From: Elymus sibiricus
Lineage: Eukaryota; Streptophyta; Magnoliopsida; Poales; Poaceae
Reading direction: 5' to 3'
DNA: 64,000 bases
Assembly: GCA_039707655.1 (NCBI GenBank)
Contig: CM077668.1
Location: forward strand, 63,009,086 to 63,073,085
Made by a program: the position numbers and the translations under genes. The notes under the pieces were generated by a model. That model was given only the letters and a program-made list of their open reading frames with translations, had not been told where the DNA came from and did no database searches. The stretch's first letter is position 1, and the number at the start of each line of letters is the position of its first letter. Positions 1 to 9,189 of this stretch are shown here, piece by piece.

Positions 1-350
1 AGAGCCGACAGGGCACCCGCGCCAGCCGAGGTCCTCGATGTCGTGCTTCACGACCTCCATGGAGAGCGTGGTCGCGAATGCGCCCGCGGCGTGCGGCCGG
101 GGCGCGACGGGGTAGATGCTGACTGTGGCGCGGTGCGGGCACAATAGCTCGAGAGCGAGCTGAGCGCGTCGAGGATCCGCCCCGCGCCGACCATCTCCTC
201 GATGCCCAGCGCAGGTTGAGGATGAGGAGCAGCTCCGGAGCGCGCCGGCGACGAAGATGGTGGCGGCTGGTCGGGTTGGTCGGAGTGGCGTACGCGGCGG
301 CGGCTGGTTGACCAGAACCTCGACCGGCGGGACGGCTTCCACCATTACGC
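1..350. other. GC-rich unidentified segment at window edge
   Basis: This is a GC-rich stretch unlike the AT-rich DNA to its right. The minus strand holds an open frame through about positions 1-150, with peptides such as SIYPVAPRPHAAGAF and VVKHDIEDLGW, which suggests a decayed or partial coding exon that runs off the window. Other frames take over to the right, so it is either broken or spliced. I do not recognise the family. Confidence 0.25.
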
Positions 351-1384
351 ACCCGATTGATGATGGCTGCTAGAACCCAGGAGGACGACCCGGACGACGC
401 AAATCGCTCCGAACAAAAGCAGGACGAATCATTGGTACCTATACATGCAAAGCAAGAAACCAAAGCCTGGGAGGCCACAAAACCCAACGGAGAGGGCCAC
501 GTATATATAGTATTCTCAAGCAAGCAGAACCCTAGAAAAAAATCAGCCGGAAGAACTATCAAGAAAAATACAGTGGAAGCGTGCAGAATGTCGGCACTGC
601 TTGGAGATCGAAGACGCGGCAGCATTCAAACAAACGGTCGCACCGTGACGTGACGTGGCGACCCCCTTGCACAACAGCTCAGTCAAACAGGAACCAACAC
701 GTGTGAAGCACACTTCCAAACTGCAAGCAGGCAAGAGTACGTATCCAAATCAAATATGATTGCATGCAACATGCATGCACCGGCCAATCACGAACGGAGC
801 CAACAGCATGCCGACAAAACAAAGACCATGCAACTCGCATGCATCCACCGAACTGCAGAACCATCAACGAAGGGCACTAAAGCCCTGCTCATGTCAGCCC
901 AGATGCACGAAGGCACGCAGAAGGGGACACGCAAAGAGGTCAACGGGCCGGGGATGGTCCACACGGATCAAAAATTGGTAGACGCACACACGAAAGGATG
1001 AACGACGTTAAGAAAATTTACGACAGATATCTACAGTCACACGCAAATCTACCCTGCAGGCTCCCAAACTAATACACGTGCCAGTGCTTCATAGGTTCCC
1101 AAATCCAGATCGACCAAGTGATGAAACTTGAGGGCGTAAACTTCCCCGGAAATAGTAGTTTTGGTATGGATTCACCCAGGATAAAAAAAGATGCAATGTT
1201 TATACCCCACCCACCCACGATGTAGTAATGTGTCTCTCGTTAGTACCTTGTGTTTCAGTACTAACGATGATGGCACCCTAATCCTGGGTGGGATTTTTAT
1301 TAATTTTGTGTTGATAAAAGGATTCAACAGTAAAACATTTAGATGTATTAGGCATCCAAATAAGAACATCTCTTAACTAGGAAA
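351..1384. other. Non-coding stretch, no recognisable gene
   Basis: Only short, composition-driven open frames are present. Several CATGCA (RY-type) motifs cluster around 770-845, and GTTAGTAC/GTACTAAC form a short inverted repeat near 1238-1264. I see no transposon end or conserved protein here. Confidence 0.4.
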
Positions 1385-2295
1385 GGAAGAAGTATGTCAT
1401 AAGGTTCCGAATAGCCACCATGTGCTCCAAGAACACATCCCACGTAGCCCTTTCGAACCACAAGCATAGACAGTTACTCATTATTGCCTTGTCAATGGTA
1501 ATGATTTTAGAAAGGTAATATAGTATTGTATATCAAACCTAACAACAAGAGGTTGATCCTCGATCCAAGAGTCCTCCAAAAACCTAGTAGTTCTTCCATT
1601 ATGGACGTCTTTTCTACAGAATGAATACAAAAGATTTGCTATGTCCATTAGTGCATTCCAAAACTAAGACAAGCCATTCTTCTTGACAGATTGAGGCACA
1701 GTTTGCATTTTATGACAAATTGAGGCACAATTTCCATTTTAAGGTACTTCTTGCATGGCATGTCCTGCGACACCCCATTATCATTTCCCAACTTCCAAAT
1801 CAACTTGGCAAGCAGGGCTATGTTCATAAATTCAAGATTTAGAACACTCAGCCCAACCATGTCTTTAGGGGAACACATTGTTTCCTAATTGACCAGGTGG
1901 TACTTCTTACTACCAATTCTTGTTGTTACAACAACCTCTTCATAAAGTAATTAAATCATTTTAAGAACCATTTTGGGAATCCCTAAAAGGGTAGCATATA
2001 GGAGGTTTATTGCTAAAAGAGGCATTAAGCATGGTTAATCTACCTCCAATTGGAAGTTGTTTCCCTTGATAAGATTCAAGTTTTTTTGGATACTATCCTC
2101 GACTGGTTTCCAATCCTTATTGAAGATCCTAATACTACTAATGGGAATACCCTAATATTTGATAGGTAACTGGCTGGCCTAACATGTAAAAAAACCTTCA
2201 TAAATTCTTAGCTTTTTGAATAGAAACTCCATAGCAATAAACTTCACTTTTGTGAATGTTTATTTTTAACCTAGAGAATTGTTCAAAGAGACACG
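1385..2295 (-). mobile_element. Decayed L1-type LINE, reverse transcriptase C-terminal part
   Basis: Read on the minus strand, the three frames give successive pieces of a plant L1 ORF2 after the catalytic core. In order they are a segment with LKINIHKSEVYCYG near 2290-2240, the post-RT region near 2130-1900, GLSVLNLEFMNIALLAK at 1853-1803, and GRTTRFLEDSWIEDQPL near 1605-1555. Order and spacing match the C-terminal half of plant non-LTR polyproteins. Many stops and frameshifts make it a relic. Neither end is preserved. It is distinct from LINE A, whose own poly(A) end lies at 2489-2498. Confidence 0.7.
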
Positions 2296-2468
2296 AAAAA
2301 AAGTGGTTTATCGTAAACAATCTAAACTTTCACAATAACAAATATGTATGATATAAAAATATATTGGATGATGAATATTGGTTTCGTATTGTAGAAACTT
2401 GGTCAAAGTTTAGAAAATTTGACTCTAGAGAAAGCTAATATGTGAAGTAAATAAAAAGGGAGGGAGTA
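2296..2468 (+). mobile_element. Stowaway MITE, 3' part only
   Basis: The sequence ends in AAAAGGGAGGGAG followed by TA, the typical right terminus and TA target site of a Tc1/Mariner Stowaway MITE. The body includes AACTTGGTCAAAGTTTA and AAGCTAATATG, as in common Triticeae Stowaways. The expected left terminus CTCCCTCC is missing, so the element is truncated at about 2296 where the LINE relic begins. The left boundary is approximate. Confidence 0.55.
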
Positions 2469-2477
2469 TGAATTCTG

Positions 2478-2489
2478 GCCAATAAGTAT
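2478..2489. repeat. Candidate target-site duplication of LINE A, 3' side
   Basis: GCCAATAAGTAT here and GCCTGTAAGTAT at 18048-18059 match at 10 of 12 bases. They flank the poly(T) (the LINE poly(A) tail on the minus strand) and the 5' end of LINE A. Confidence 0.55.
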
Positions 2490-2581
2490 TTTTTTTTTGA
2501 GCTGGAAAGCCTCTCGCTGATTTATTGCTTTGTCAACAGGGTTACATCGTGTAAAATATAAGGCAATAAAAAGGATGGTGG

Positions 2582-2889
2582 ATCACCCTCCTAGCTAAAC
2601 TCTACCTGATTATCATAAGCATGTTTTGCAAGCTGATGGGCCACCTGATTAGCTTCCCTGGAACAAAACTCAAAAGAGATACCATCAATCGTCTGGGCCT
2701 TCGCAAAGCATTCCACCAAGGTTGCGGTATATGGACTAAACATATCAACCTCCCCCTTGCATGCATTTATCAATTCCAGCGAGTCAGATTCAATGATAAT
2801 ATTTGTGCACCCCAACCTCTCGAGCAGCTCCAGCCCCTTCAACATTGCCAAAGCTTCTGCCGAGGTGGCATCAAGAGCAGAGTCAAATA
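2582..2889 (-). pseudogene. LINE A RNase H domain fragment
   Basis: The minus-strand frame contains TSAEALAMLKGLELLERLG, IIIESDSLELINAC and ANQVAHQLAKHA, the order seen in the plant RVT_3 RNase H fold (acidic E in the AEA helix, D in ESDS, and a late H/D helix). The first RNase H strand is missing because an internal deletion has fused this part to RT sequence near 2890. The stop lies about 10 codons after the last helix, and the LINE 3' end follows within about 90 bp. The domain would normally remove RNA from the RNA-DNA hybrid during target-primed reverse transcription. This copy cannot do so on its own. Confidence 0.75.
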
Positions 2890-3298
2890 GACAAGCTGTA
2901 CCAGCAACCGCTTCCCCAACACCCGAATACCTTCAATGCCACGAAGCTCCTCCTTTTGAGCCAAAGCACTGGATAAACCCTTTGCACATAGAAGAAACAA
3001 ATAAGGTGAAAGAGGGTCCCCCTGCCGAAGTCCCCTGCTTGGCACAAACATATCTGTCTCTTGATCATTAAACCTGACCCTGTATTTTACTGATTTTACG
3101 CAAGCCATCAAAAGCTCAATGAACTCTTCATGAAAACCAAGTCTACTCATTATTTTCTCTAGAAAGACCCATTCCACGCGGTCATAGGCCTTGTGCATAT
3201 CTAGCTTCAGTGAACAATACCCCACTTTTCCTTTCTTCTTATTCTTTATTGTATGCATGGACTCATAGGCAATAAGAATATTATCTATGACTGATCTC
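2890..3298 (-). pseudogene. LINE A reverse transcriptase, palm part after the MITE
   Basis: The minus-strand frame begins directly at the MITE edge and reads NILIAYESMHTIK, LKLDMHKAYDRVEW and GLRQGDPLSPYLFLL. These are RT motif A (the D of LKLD, and the AYDRVEW helix) and motif B (RQGDPLSPYLF). It then runs into a short stretch before the deletion junction at about 2885-2895. Motif C with the FADD catalytic pair is absent, so the polymerase is dead. The frame is continuous with the upstream RT piece (3452 onward) once the MITE and one CTC copy are discounted. Confidence 0.85.
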
Positions 3299-3448
3299 CA
3301 CTACAACAAAAGTGATAATCTGTGACGCACATTCTGTGACGGTCCACTGAAAAAACGTCACATTTTGTGAAATTAAGATGATTCCCTGACATTTTTTCTC
3401 TGAATCGTCACAGAATGAGCGTCACAGATTCTCACATTTGTTGTAGTG
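3299..3448. mobile_element. 150-bp CACTA-type MITE inside LINE A
   Basis: The ends are CACTACAACAAAA and its inverted partner, TTTGTTGTAGTG. Inner parts also fold back, with TCTGTGACG near the left end and CGTCACAGA near the right. The element is flanked by the 3-bp duplication CTC (3296-3298 and 3449-3451), the length typical of CACTA transposons. It has no coding capacity. It sits inside the LINE A reverse transcriptase frame, and the frame resumes when the element and one CTC are removed. It is therefore younger than LINE A. Confidence 0.85.
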
Positions 3449-3451
3449 CTC

Positions 3452-4782
3452 CCTGGAACAAAAGCGCTTTGAACAGGTGCAATAATTTCATCCAGGATAC
3501 TCTTCAGTCGAAAGGCAATCATCTTCGAGATGATTTTATACAAAACATTGCATAAACTGATTGGCCTATATTGAGATATATTTTCCGGATTATCCACCTT
3601 CGGTATGAGCACTATAGCTGTATCATTCCATCCAGCTGGAATATTCTTTTCATTTAAAACTTCAGACGTAAGCATATCACCTACAATATGCCAACATTTC
3701 TTAAAAAAATAGCATGCAGCCCATCAGTACCTGGTGCCTTAGTGTCCCCAATGGAGAACAGAGCCTTTTAACATCCTCTGCTGAGTAAGGCTTCAAGAGC
3801 TCTTCATTCATGTTATTTGTCACCCGAGGGACAACACGGTTAATGAACTCCGGGTCTGGCTCATCAATTTCTGTAGTGAAAAGACCAGCAAAGTATTCTG
3901 AGATAATTGAATTTAGATAGGCAGTACCTTCCTGCCAACCCCCCCGGGCATTCCTAAGTTTTTTAATGCGATTTCTAAGCCTCCGAGCAGAAGCAAAGTT
4001 CTGAAAAAAGGCCGTGTTACGGTCTCCAAATTGTAACCAGTTCACCCTACTCCGTTGCGCCCAGTACAACTCTTCCATCTCGAGTAGTTTTTCTATTTCA
4101 TCAGCAAGCTCTTTCTGCCTAGCAATGTTTGCATCACTCAAATCCTTCCTTGATAATTCTTTAAGTTCTTTTTGCGTGCCACGCAATTTCTTTTTTGTTT
4201 GCTTGAGAACAGACCGGTCCCAGGCATGCAAGTGCCTGTGAATGAGAGCTAGTCTGTCAGCCAGCGATGCATCATGTCCTGATAGAACAGACTGATCCCA
4301 CGCTTCTTGTACAACTTCAGAAAAATTCTTCTCTTTCAGCCAACGTGCCTCAAATCTGAGAAGAGAACGGCCAGATTGATCTTTTGCTTGATCTTCCTGA
4401 AGAGACATCAATATAGGCCTGTGCTCACACTTGTAATAATTTAAATGCATGAGATTTGCATCCATGAACTTTGCCTGCCACGCCTCATTTGCAAGAGCTC
4501 GATCAAGCCTTTCCCTGATTTCCCCCCGGTGTCATGTAAACTTGTCTCCCAAATAGCCGCAGTCAACTAGACTGCAATCATCAATAGCATCCCAAAAAGC
4601 TTTCATGTGCCTTTCTGGACGTGCTCTTCCTCCTTCCTTCTCAAAAGAATAAGCCACATCATTTAGATCCCCCATGATCAGCCACGTACGGCAAGCTGCT
4701 CAATTTAGCTAGATCGCGCATTCTCTGCCATGTTAGATGTTTATCCTCCCAGCGCGGCTCGCCGTACATGCCCGTAAACCTC
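3452..4782 (-). pseudogene. LINE A endonuclease C-terminus, linker and RT N-terminus
   Basis: On the minus strand this follows directly from the LTR insertion site. It reads the endonuclease motif TGMYGEPRWEDKH, then MGDLNDVAYSFEKEGG, RERLDRALANEAW and CEHRPIL, then a lysine-rich linker (about 4465-3800) with NWLQFGDRNTAFF. The RT start has DTAIVLIPKVDNPENISQYR, RPISLCNVLYKIISK and IAPVQSAFVPG. Breaks seen are a frameshift near 4690, a TGA at 4532-4534 where the family usually has Trp, and a frameshift near 3760 just before the RT entry motif. It was the middle of an L1 ORF2 protein and is now non-functional. Confidence 0.85.
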
Positions 4783-4787
4783 GAAGT
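4783..4787. repeat. Target-site duplication of LTR element A (left copy)
   Basis: GAAGT here pairs with CAAGT at 17427-17431 (4 of 5 bases). The pairing is supported by the LINE A endonuclease frame, which continues correctly when one copy plus the element is removed. Confidence 0.7.
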
Positions 4788-6412
4788 TGTAACACCCCAT
4801 GTAATTAAGCTACAGTGATCACCTTTTGATAATGCCAAGTCACCATGCTTAACAGTGCTTGATCATCATTTGCATCATATCTCATTTCAAATTCCAATTC
4901 AAATATAAAGTGAAAATAAAAGTTGTTTCAATTTGAAAACTAAAATGTTCATTAAATGGCAAATAATCCATAACTAATTATGTTAAGAAAAACAACATCA
5001 CCCAAATTACCTAGATAACTCTAACATCATCAAACAGTACCAAAACAACAATATTTAACCCATTTCTTTTAATTAGAAATCAGATGAAATCAATTATTCA
5101 CTAAATCTTTTTCTGACAGTGCTAAATATTGCAACATATCTAGGTGGCATAACTCCATATTTTACAAAAGTCAATTTGTGGTCAAACATTTTGTAAAACA
5201 GAAAGAATAAAAGAAAACAGAAAAATAAAAGGGAAAAAGGCCTAACGCTACTGTACGGCTGAGCCTAAGTCAAATAGTGCGGCCCAGCCCACCACCGCGC
5301 TCATCCCCTACCTCTCCCCCTCTCTCCTATGCGTGTCGGCCGCGCGCTCGCTCTCGCCGCCGATGCCGCACGCGTCACCCATCCACCGCCTACCCGCGCC
5401 GGATAAGGTCGAGGCCGACGCCCTGGACACGAACCCTAGCTCCCAGTCTTCCCCCTCGCGCCGCTTTCGTCCTCCTCGCGCAAGCCGAACGCAGCCGTGG
5501 CCGCGCCACCGTGAACACGCGGCCACCGTCCTCGTCTCGCCATTCCAAGTTGTCCGGCGGCTTCCCCGTGGTCGACTCCGTTGTCCTGGTGCTCTGGGTC
5601 ATCTCGGGGAACAGCACGACGACCGCTACGAGCTCCTCCCCGCCGCTGCATCTCGACGGCCGCCATCGTCGAAACGACCGACCCAGTGCTTCCCCGAGCC
5701 CGCTGCCCTCCTCTACAGGACCGCCGTGAGCTCCCGGTCCTCCTCGACCCCTCTTCTCCCTCTCGCGCGTAGCCTAGCTAGCTCCCCCCGCCGTTGCCGG
5801 AACCCGCCGCCGCCATGACCGCTGCGCACGAGCTGCGCGTGCTCCCAAGCACCCCGCGTGCCACTGGCGCGCTCCAGAGCCCGTGCGGCGCCGAACCCGA
5901 CCCCCAGCTTCCCCCTTAGCCCACTCCCGCCGCGTTTCCGGCGAAGCCCGAAACGCGCCGCCGCCGCACGTCGACATAGCGCTTGGCTCCGACCACCTCC
6001 GCTCCTGCCGCTGGCCCCATCCGACACGGCGCATCGTGGGCGTCCCGTAGAGCCCGGCCGCACTCAAAACCGTGCACGACAGTCGTTTTCCGGGCTCACC
6101 TGAGTTCGCCACCGCACTCGGGCTCGCCGGCGCGACTCCGGTGGCCGGTGCTGACTCGGCGCCGACGTGGCAGCCGCGGGCCCCACCGCTGAGCCACTGC
6201 CACTGGGCCCGGTTAACCGGGTCAACCGCTGACTGGGCGGCCCCATGTCACTGACATGTGGGTCCCGCCAAAATTTAAATAATTTTATAAATAAATAAAA
6301 CATTAATTAATTTGTTAATTAAATTAATTAGTTAATTAGTCACTGACTAATGGGTCCCATCTGTTAATTAACTTAATTAGTTAAATTAACTACTGTTAAG
6401 TCTAAACTGTCA

Positions 6413-6437
6413 CTGACCAGTGGGACCCACTGGTCAG
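6413..6437. repeat. Perfect 12-bp inverted repeat in LTR A
   Basis: CTGACCAGTGGG is followed after one base by its exact reverse complement CCCACTGGTCAG. The same palindrome is kept intact in the 3' LTR at 15277-15301. It lies 31 bp upstream of the TGACG cluster. A role as a protein-binding site or RNA hairpin is possible but is inference. Confidence 0.8.
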
Positions 6438-6467
6438 GTTTGACTCTGGTCAGCCAGAGTTGACTGC

Positions 6468-6497
6468 TGACGTCATCATGACGGTCTGCTGACGTCA
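6468..6497 (+). promoter_or_regulatory. Three TGACG (CRE/as-1-like) motifs at 11-bp spacing
   Basis: TGACG occurs at 6468, 6479 and 6490, exactly one helical turn apart. The outer two are the full palindrome TGACGTCA. TGACG is the core bound by plant TGA-class bZIP factors, and as-1-type elements carry two spaced TGACG cores. In the 3' LTR the positions are 15332, 15343 and 15354, with the first changed to TGATG (a CpG C-to-T change). An enhancer function for the LTR is inferred, not shown. Confidence 0.45.
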
Positions 6498-8565
6498 CCT
6501 AGCACTGTTTCGGATAATTCGAATTTAATAATTAAATTAATTCCAGAAATTCAGTAAAACTTTGAAAAATCATATAAAATAAACTGTAACTCGGATGAAA
6601 ATAATTTATATATGAAAATGATCAAAAAAATGTGAAGAATCCGAATATGCCACCCACATACCTGCCACACCCCCTAACCTAATGAACATGGAACTTTTTG
6701 CCTGTTTCCAATAAATGAATAGTGCATGACCTTAATAAAATAAATCCAAATAAATTCCTAAATTATCTAAAGCAGTCAGATAGGCATTATATCACCTCTG
6801 CATATCATTTAGGCATGTCATGCATCGCTGTTGCATTGTTGCCGTGTATTTATTGTTTCTTCCCCCTCCTTCTCTCCCGATAGACCCCGAGACTGCCGAC
6901 GACACTGTAGAGTACGACTACGTCGTCGACGACCAGGCCCCTTCAGCAGAGCTTCCAGGCAAGCAAAACCCCCTTGATCATCCAGATATCGCCCATTCCT
7001 TCTCTCTTATGCTTGCATTAGTATTGCTTCTGTTGTTGCTCTGATAGCTCCTATTCTGTTGCATAGCCTGATTTCGCCGCCTGCTGTTGAAACCTACTTG
7101 TTGTCCTATGATGCTTAGTTAGCTATGTTGTTGATCCATCTATGGCCTTTCACGCTTGTCCGTTTGCCATGCTTGTTATCGGGCCGTGATCACTCTGGGT
7201 GATGATCACGGAAATGATTACAGTACTGCAATACATTAAATTGTTAAAGTCGGGCCGGCTCCAAGAGTGCCCGCGGGAGAATAATACTAAAGACGGGTCG
7301 GCTCCAAGAGCACCCGCGAGCCATGTGTTATCAAGTCGGAGCGACAGGGATCCTGTTCGTCTCCGCGAGTTTCTAAATACGCCTAATGGATTTGGGTATT
7401 TGATCTGAGTGGGTCGTTGGCCCTATATGCACTACCACCACGTGGGATAATGGTTTATGGGGCCCTCTGCGCCGTATGTATCAGCCGAAAGCTCTGTCAG
7501 ATGTCCAGTTCAGCATTGTGGCCGGGTCGGATAGTGTCACCTAGCACATGGGTGGCGCTGGTATCCACTCTGCACACAACAACCCGGAGTGCACAGGGCG
7601 ATTGCCCAAGACCCATGAGCACTTAGGATGTAGACCGGCGAGGACCTCTTTGTTGACCTCTAGGTAGGGCTGTGGTGTGTCGATCAGCCGAGGCCGGGCA
7701 TGACCCAGGAAAGTGTGTCCGGCCAGAGTTATTCGAGCGTGTTGGGTAACAGTAGGGCACCCCTGCAGGGAAGTTATCTATTCGAATAGCCGTGTCCACG
7801 GTAACAGGACGCTCAGTGTTGTATCCCGATCTGCTACAACTACAATTGGATACTGTTACAATGTTAAACTGTTACTACTGCTCTCGGGATCACTTTCTCG
7901 CAGGGGGTCGAGAAAGGATCTTAGGGCGCTACTACTATATAACCACTATTATATGTTACTGTGTTCTACTCTTTTCTGATGCTGCAAGATTGCTTCAAGA
8001 TGCTAGTCTTCGATAGGCTAGTCTTCTCCCCTTCTAGTCTGGCATTCTGCAGTATAGTCCACAGATACAGCCCCTTTCCTTTGATACCAATGCATAAGTA
8101 GTATAGTTCTGATGTCAGTCTTGCGAGTACTTTCGATGAGTACTTACGGTTGCTTTGCTATTCTTTTCCCCCATACCCAATTGCTGCATTCAGATCCCGG
8201 AATCTAGGAGCAGGAGATCCCCGGAGACACCTACTTCTACGTTGAGCTTGCCGACCAGGAGTAGTTCGGAGGCCCTAGGCAGGAGGCCTTCGCCTTTCGA
8301 TCAGTGTCGCTGTTGTGCTAGCCTTCTTAAGGCACCCTTGTTTAACTTTGTGTCTGTACTCAGATACTTCTGCTTCTGCTGATGCTTGTATGACTCGAGC
8401 TTTTTGTATTCGAGCCCTCGAGGCCCTTGGCTTGTAATATAAAGCTTGTAATATTTTATTTTGTATCTAGAGTTGTGTTGTGATATCTTCCCATGAGTCC
8501 TTAGGCTTGATCGTGTGCATTGGCGTGTATGATTAGTGCACGATTAAGTCGGGGGCGTCACAAGT

Positions 8566-8578
8566 TGGTATCAGAGCC
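8566..8578 (+). other. Primer binding site of element A (tRNA-iMet type)
   Basis: TGGTATCAGAGCC lies three bases after the 5' LTR end. It is the classic complement of the 3' end of plant initiator tRNA-Met, where minus-strand DNA synthesis starts. Confidence 0.9.
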
Positions 8579-9189
8579 GACTGCCTGTAGGAACCCCCAT
8601 TTCCAACTCCTTGGCTGAAGTTGAGTCTAGTCTCCAAAAACTGTTTTACTAACATGGCAGTGTGGCTTACGGGCCCACGTCGCCAACGGATGGGTTAGGA
8701 TCTTTTATTCCTCTTCCTTACTCTGGGACTCTGATCTCTCTTCTATTCGGGTTAAAGATTTTACTAAACGCTAACATTAGGTTCTCGTGATCACATCCAC
8801 CCGGAGATTTGAATCAACCTCCTTTAAATTCTGGGCCAGGTTCTGCTTCACAGTATTCACGGACCGCGGGATCCTTTTATCGAGGGCACCCTGCGTCGTC
8901 CCCTGCAGATTCCTTGCTCCAATAGTTTTCTCCGACGTTGGTGTAGCCTTTGCTATGTCCCGTTGTTGTATTCCTCACCGCGTGCCTGCGCGCCGCCTAG
9001 TTTGTCTAGCTGCGTGTGTTTCCGAACTCACATTGTCCATTGGTATCCAACTCTGTGCATAGATTTGTATGTCTTTAATGACTACTAATTTGTGTCTAAT
9101 GCACTTGTTGTTCATTGCTCATGTTACATCATGAATAGCCTCATTCAATGCAGTTGTTCTTGCTAAACTGCCCCTGTTGTTTTGGCAGC
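8579..9189 (+). other. Untranslated leader of element A
   Basis: About 610 bp separate the primer site and the gag start. No conserved open frame is visible. Its counterpart occurs in element B (38635-39251 and 47418-48034). It is presumed to hold packaging and dimerisation signals, as in the family generally, but I see no specific motif. Confidence 0.6.

Larger units (their letters stand above)
4788..8562 (+). repeat. 5' LTR of element A
   Basis: The 3775-bp LTR runs from TGTAACACCCC to GGGGGCGTCACA. It contains a GC-rich block (about 5270-6260) whose open frames are composition artefacts repeated in the other LTR, an AT-rich block (6270-6380), a symmetrical palindrome (6413-6437) and three TGACG motifs (6468-6497). 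It differs from the 3' LTR by scattered substitutions and small indels, for example an extra AATTCAAATTGA-type duplication in the 3' copy near 13740. Confidence 0.9.

Noticed and set aside
1238..1264. GTTAGTAC/GTACTAAC inverted repeat as a possible MITE or terminator
   Set aside because: It is only 8 bp, with no flanking duplication and no matching outer ends.
5277..6303. Many overlapping Pro/Arg/Ser-rich open frames on both strands in LTR A (also 14109-15048)
   Set aside because: They occur in both LTRs at the same places, in high-GC DNA that rarely has stops, and show no conserved motif. They are composition artefacts.
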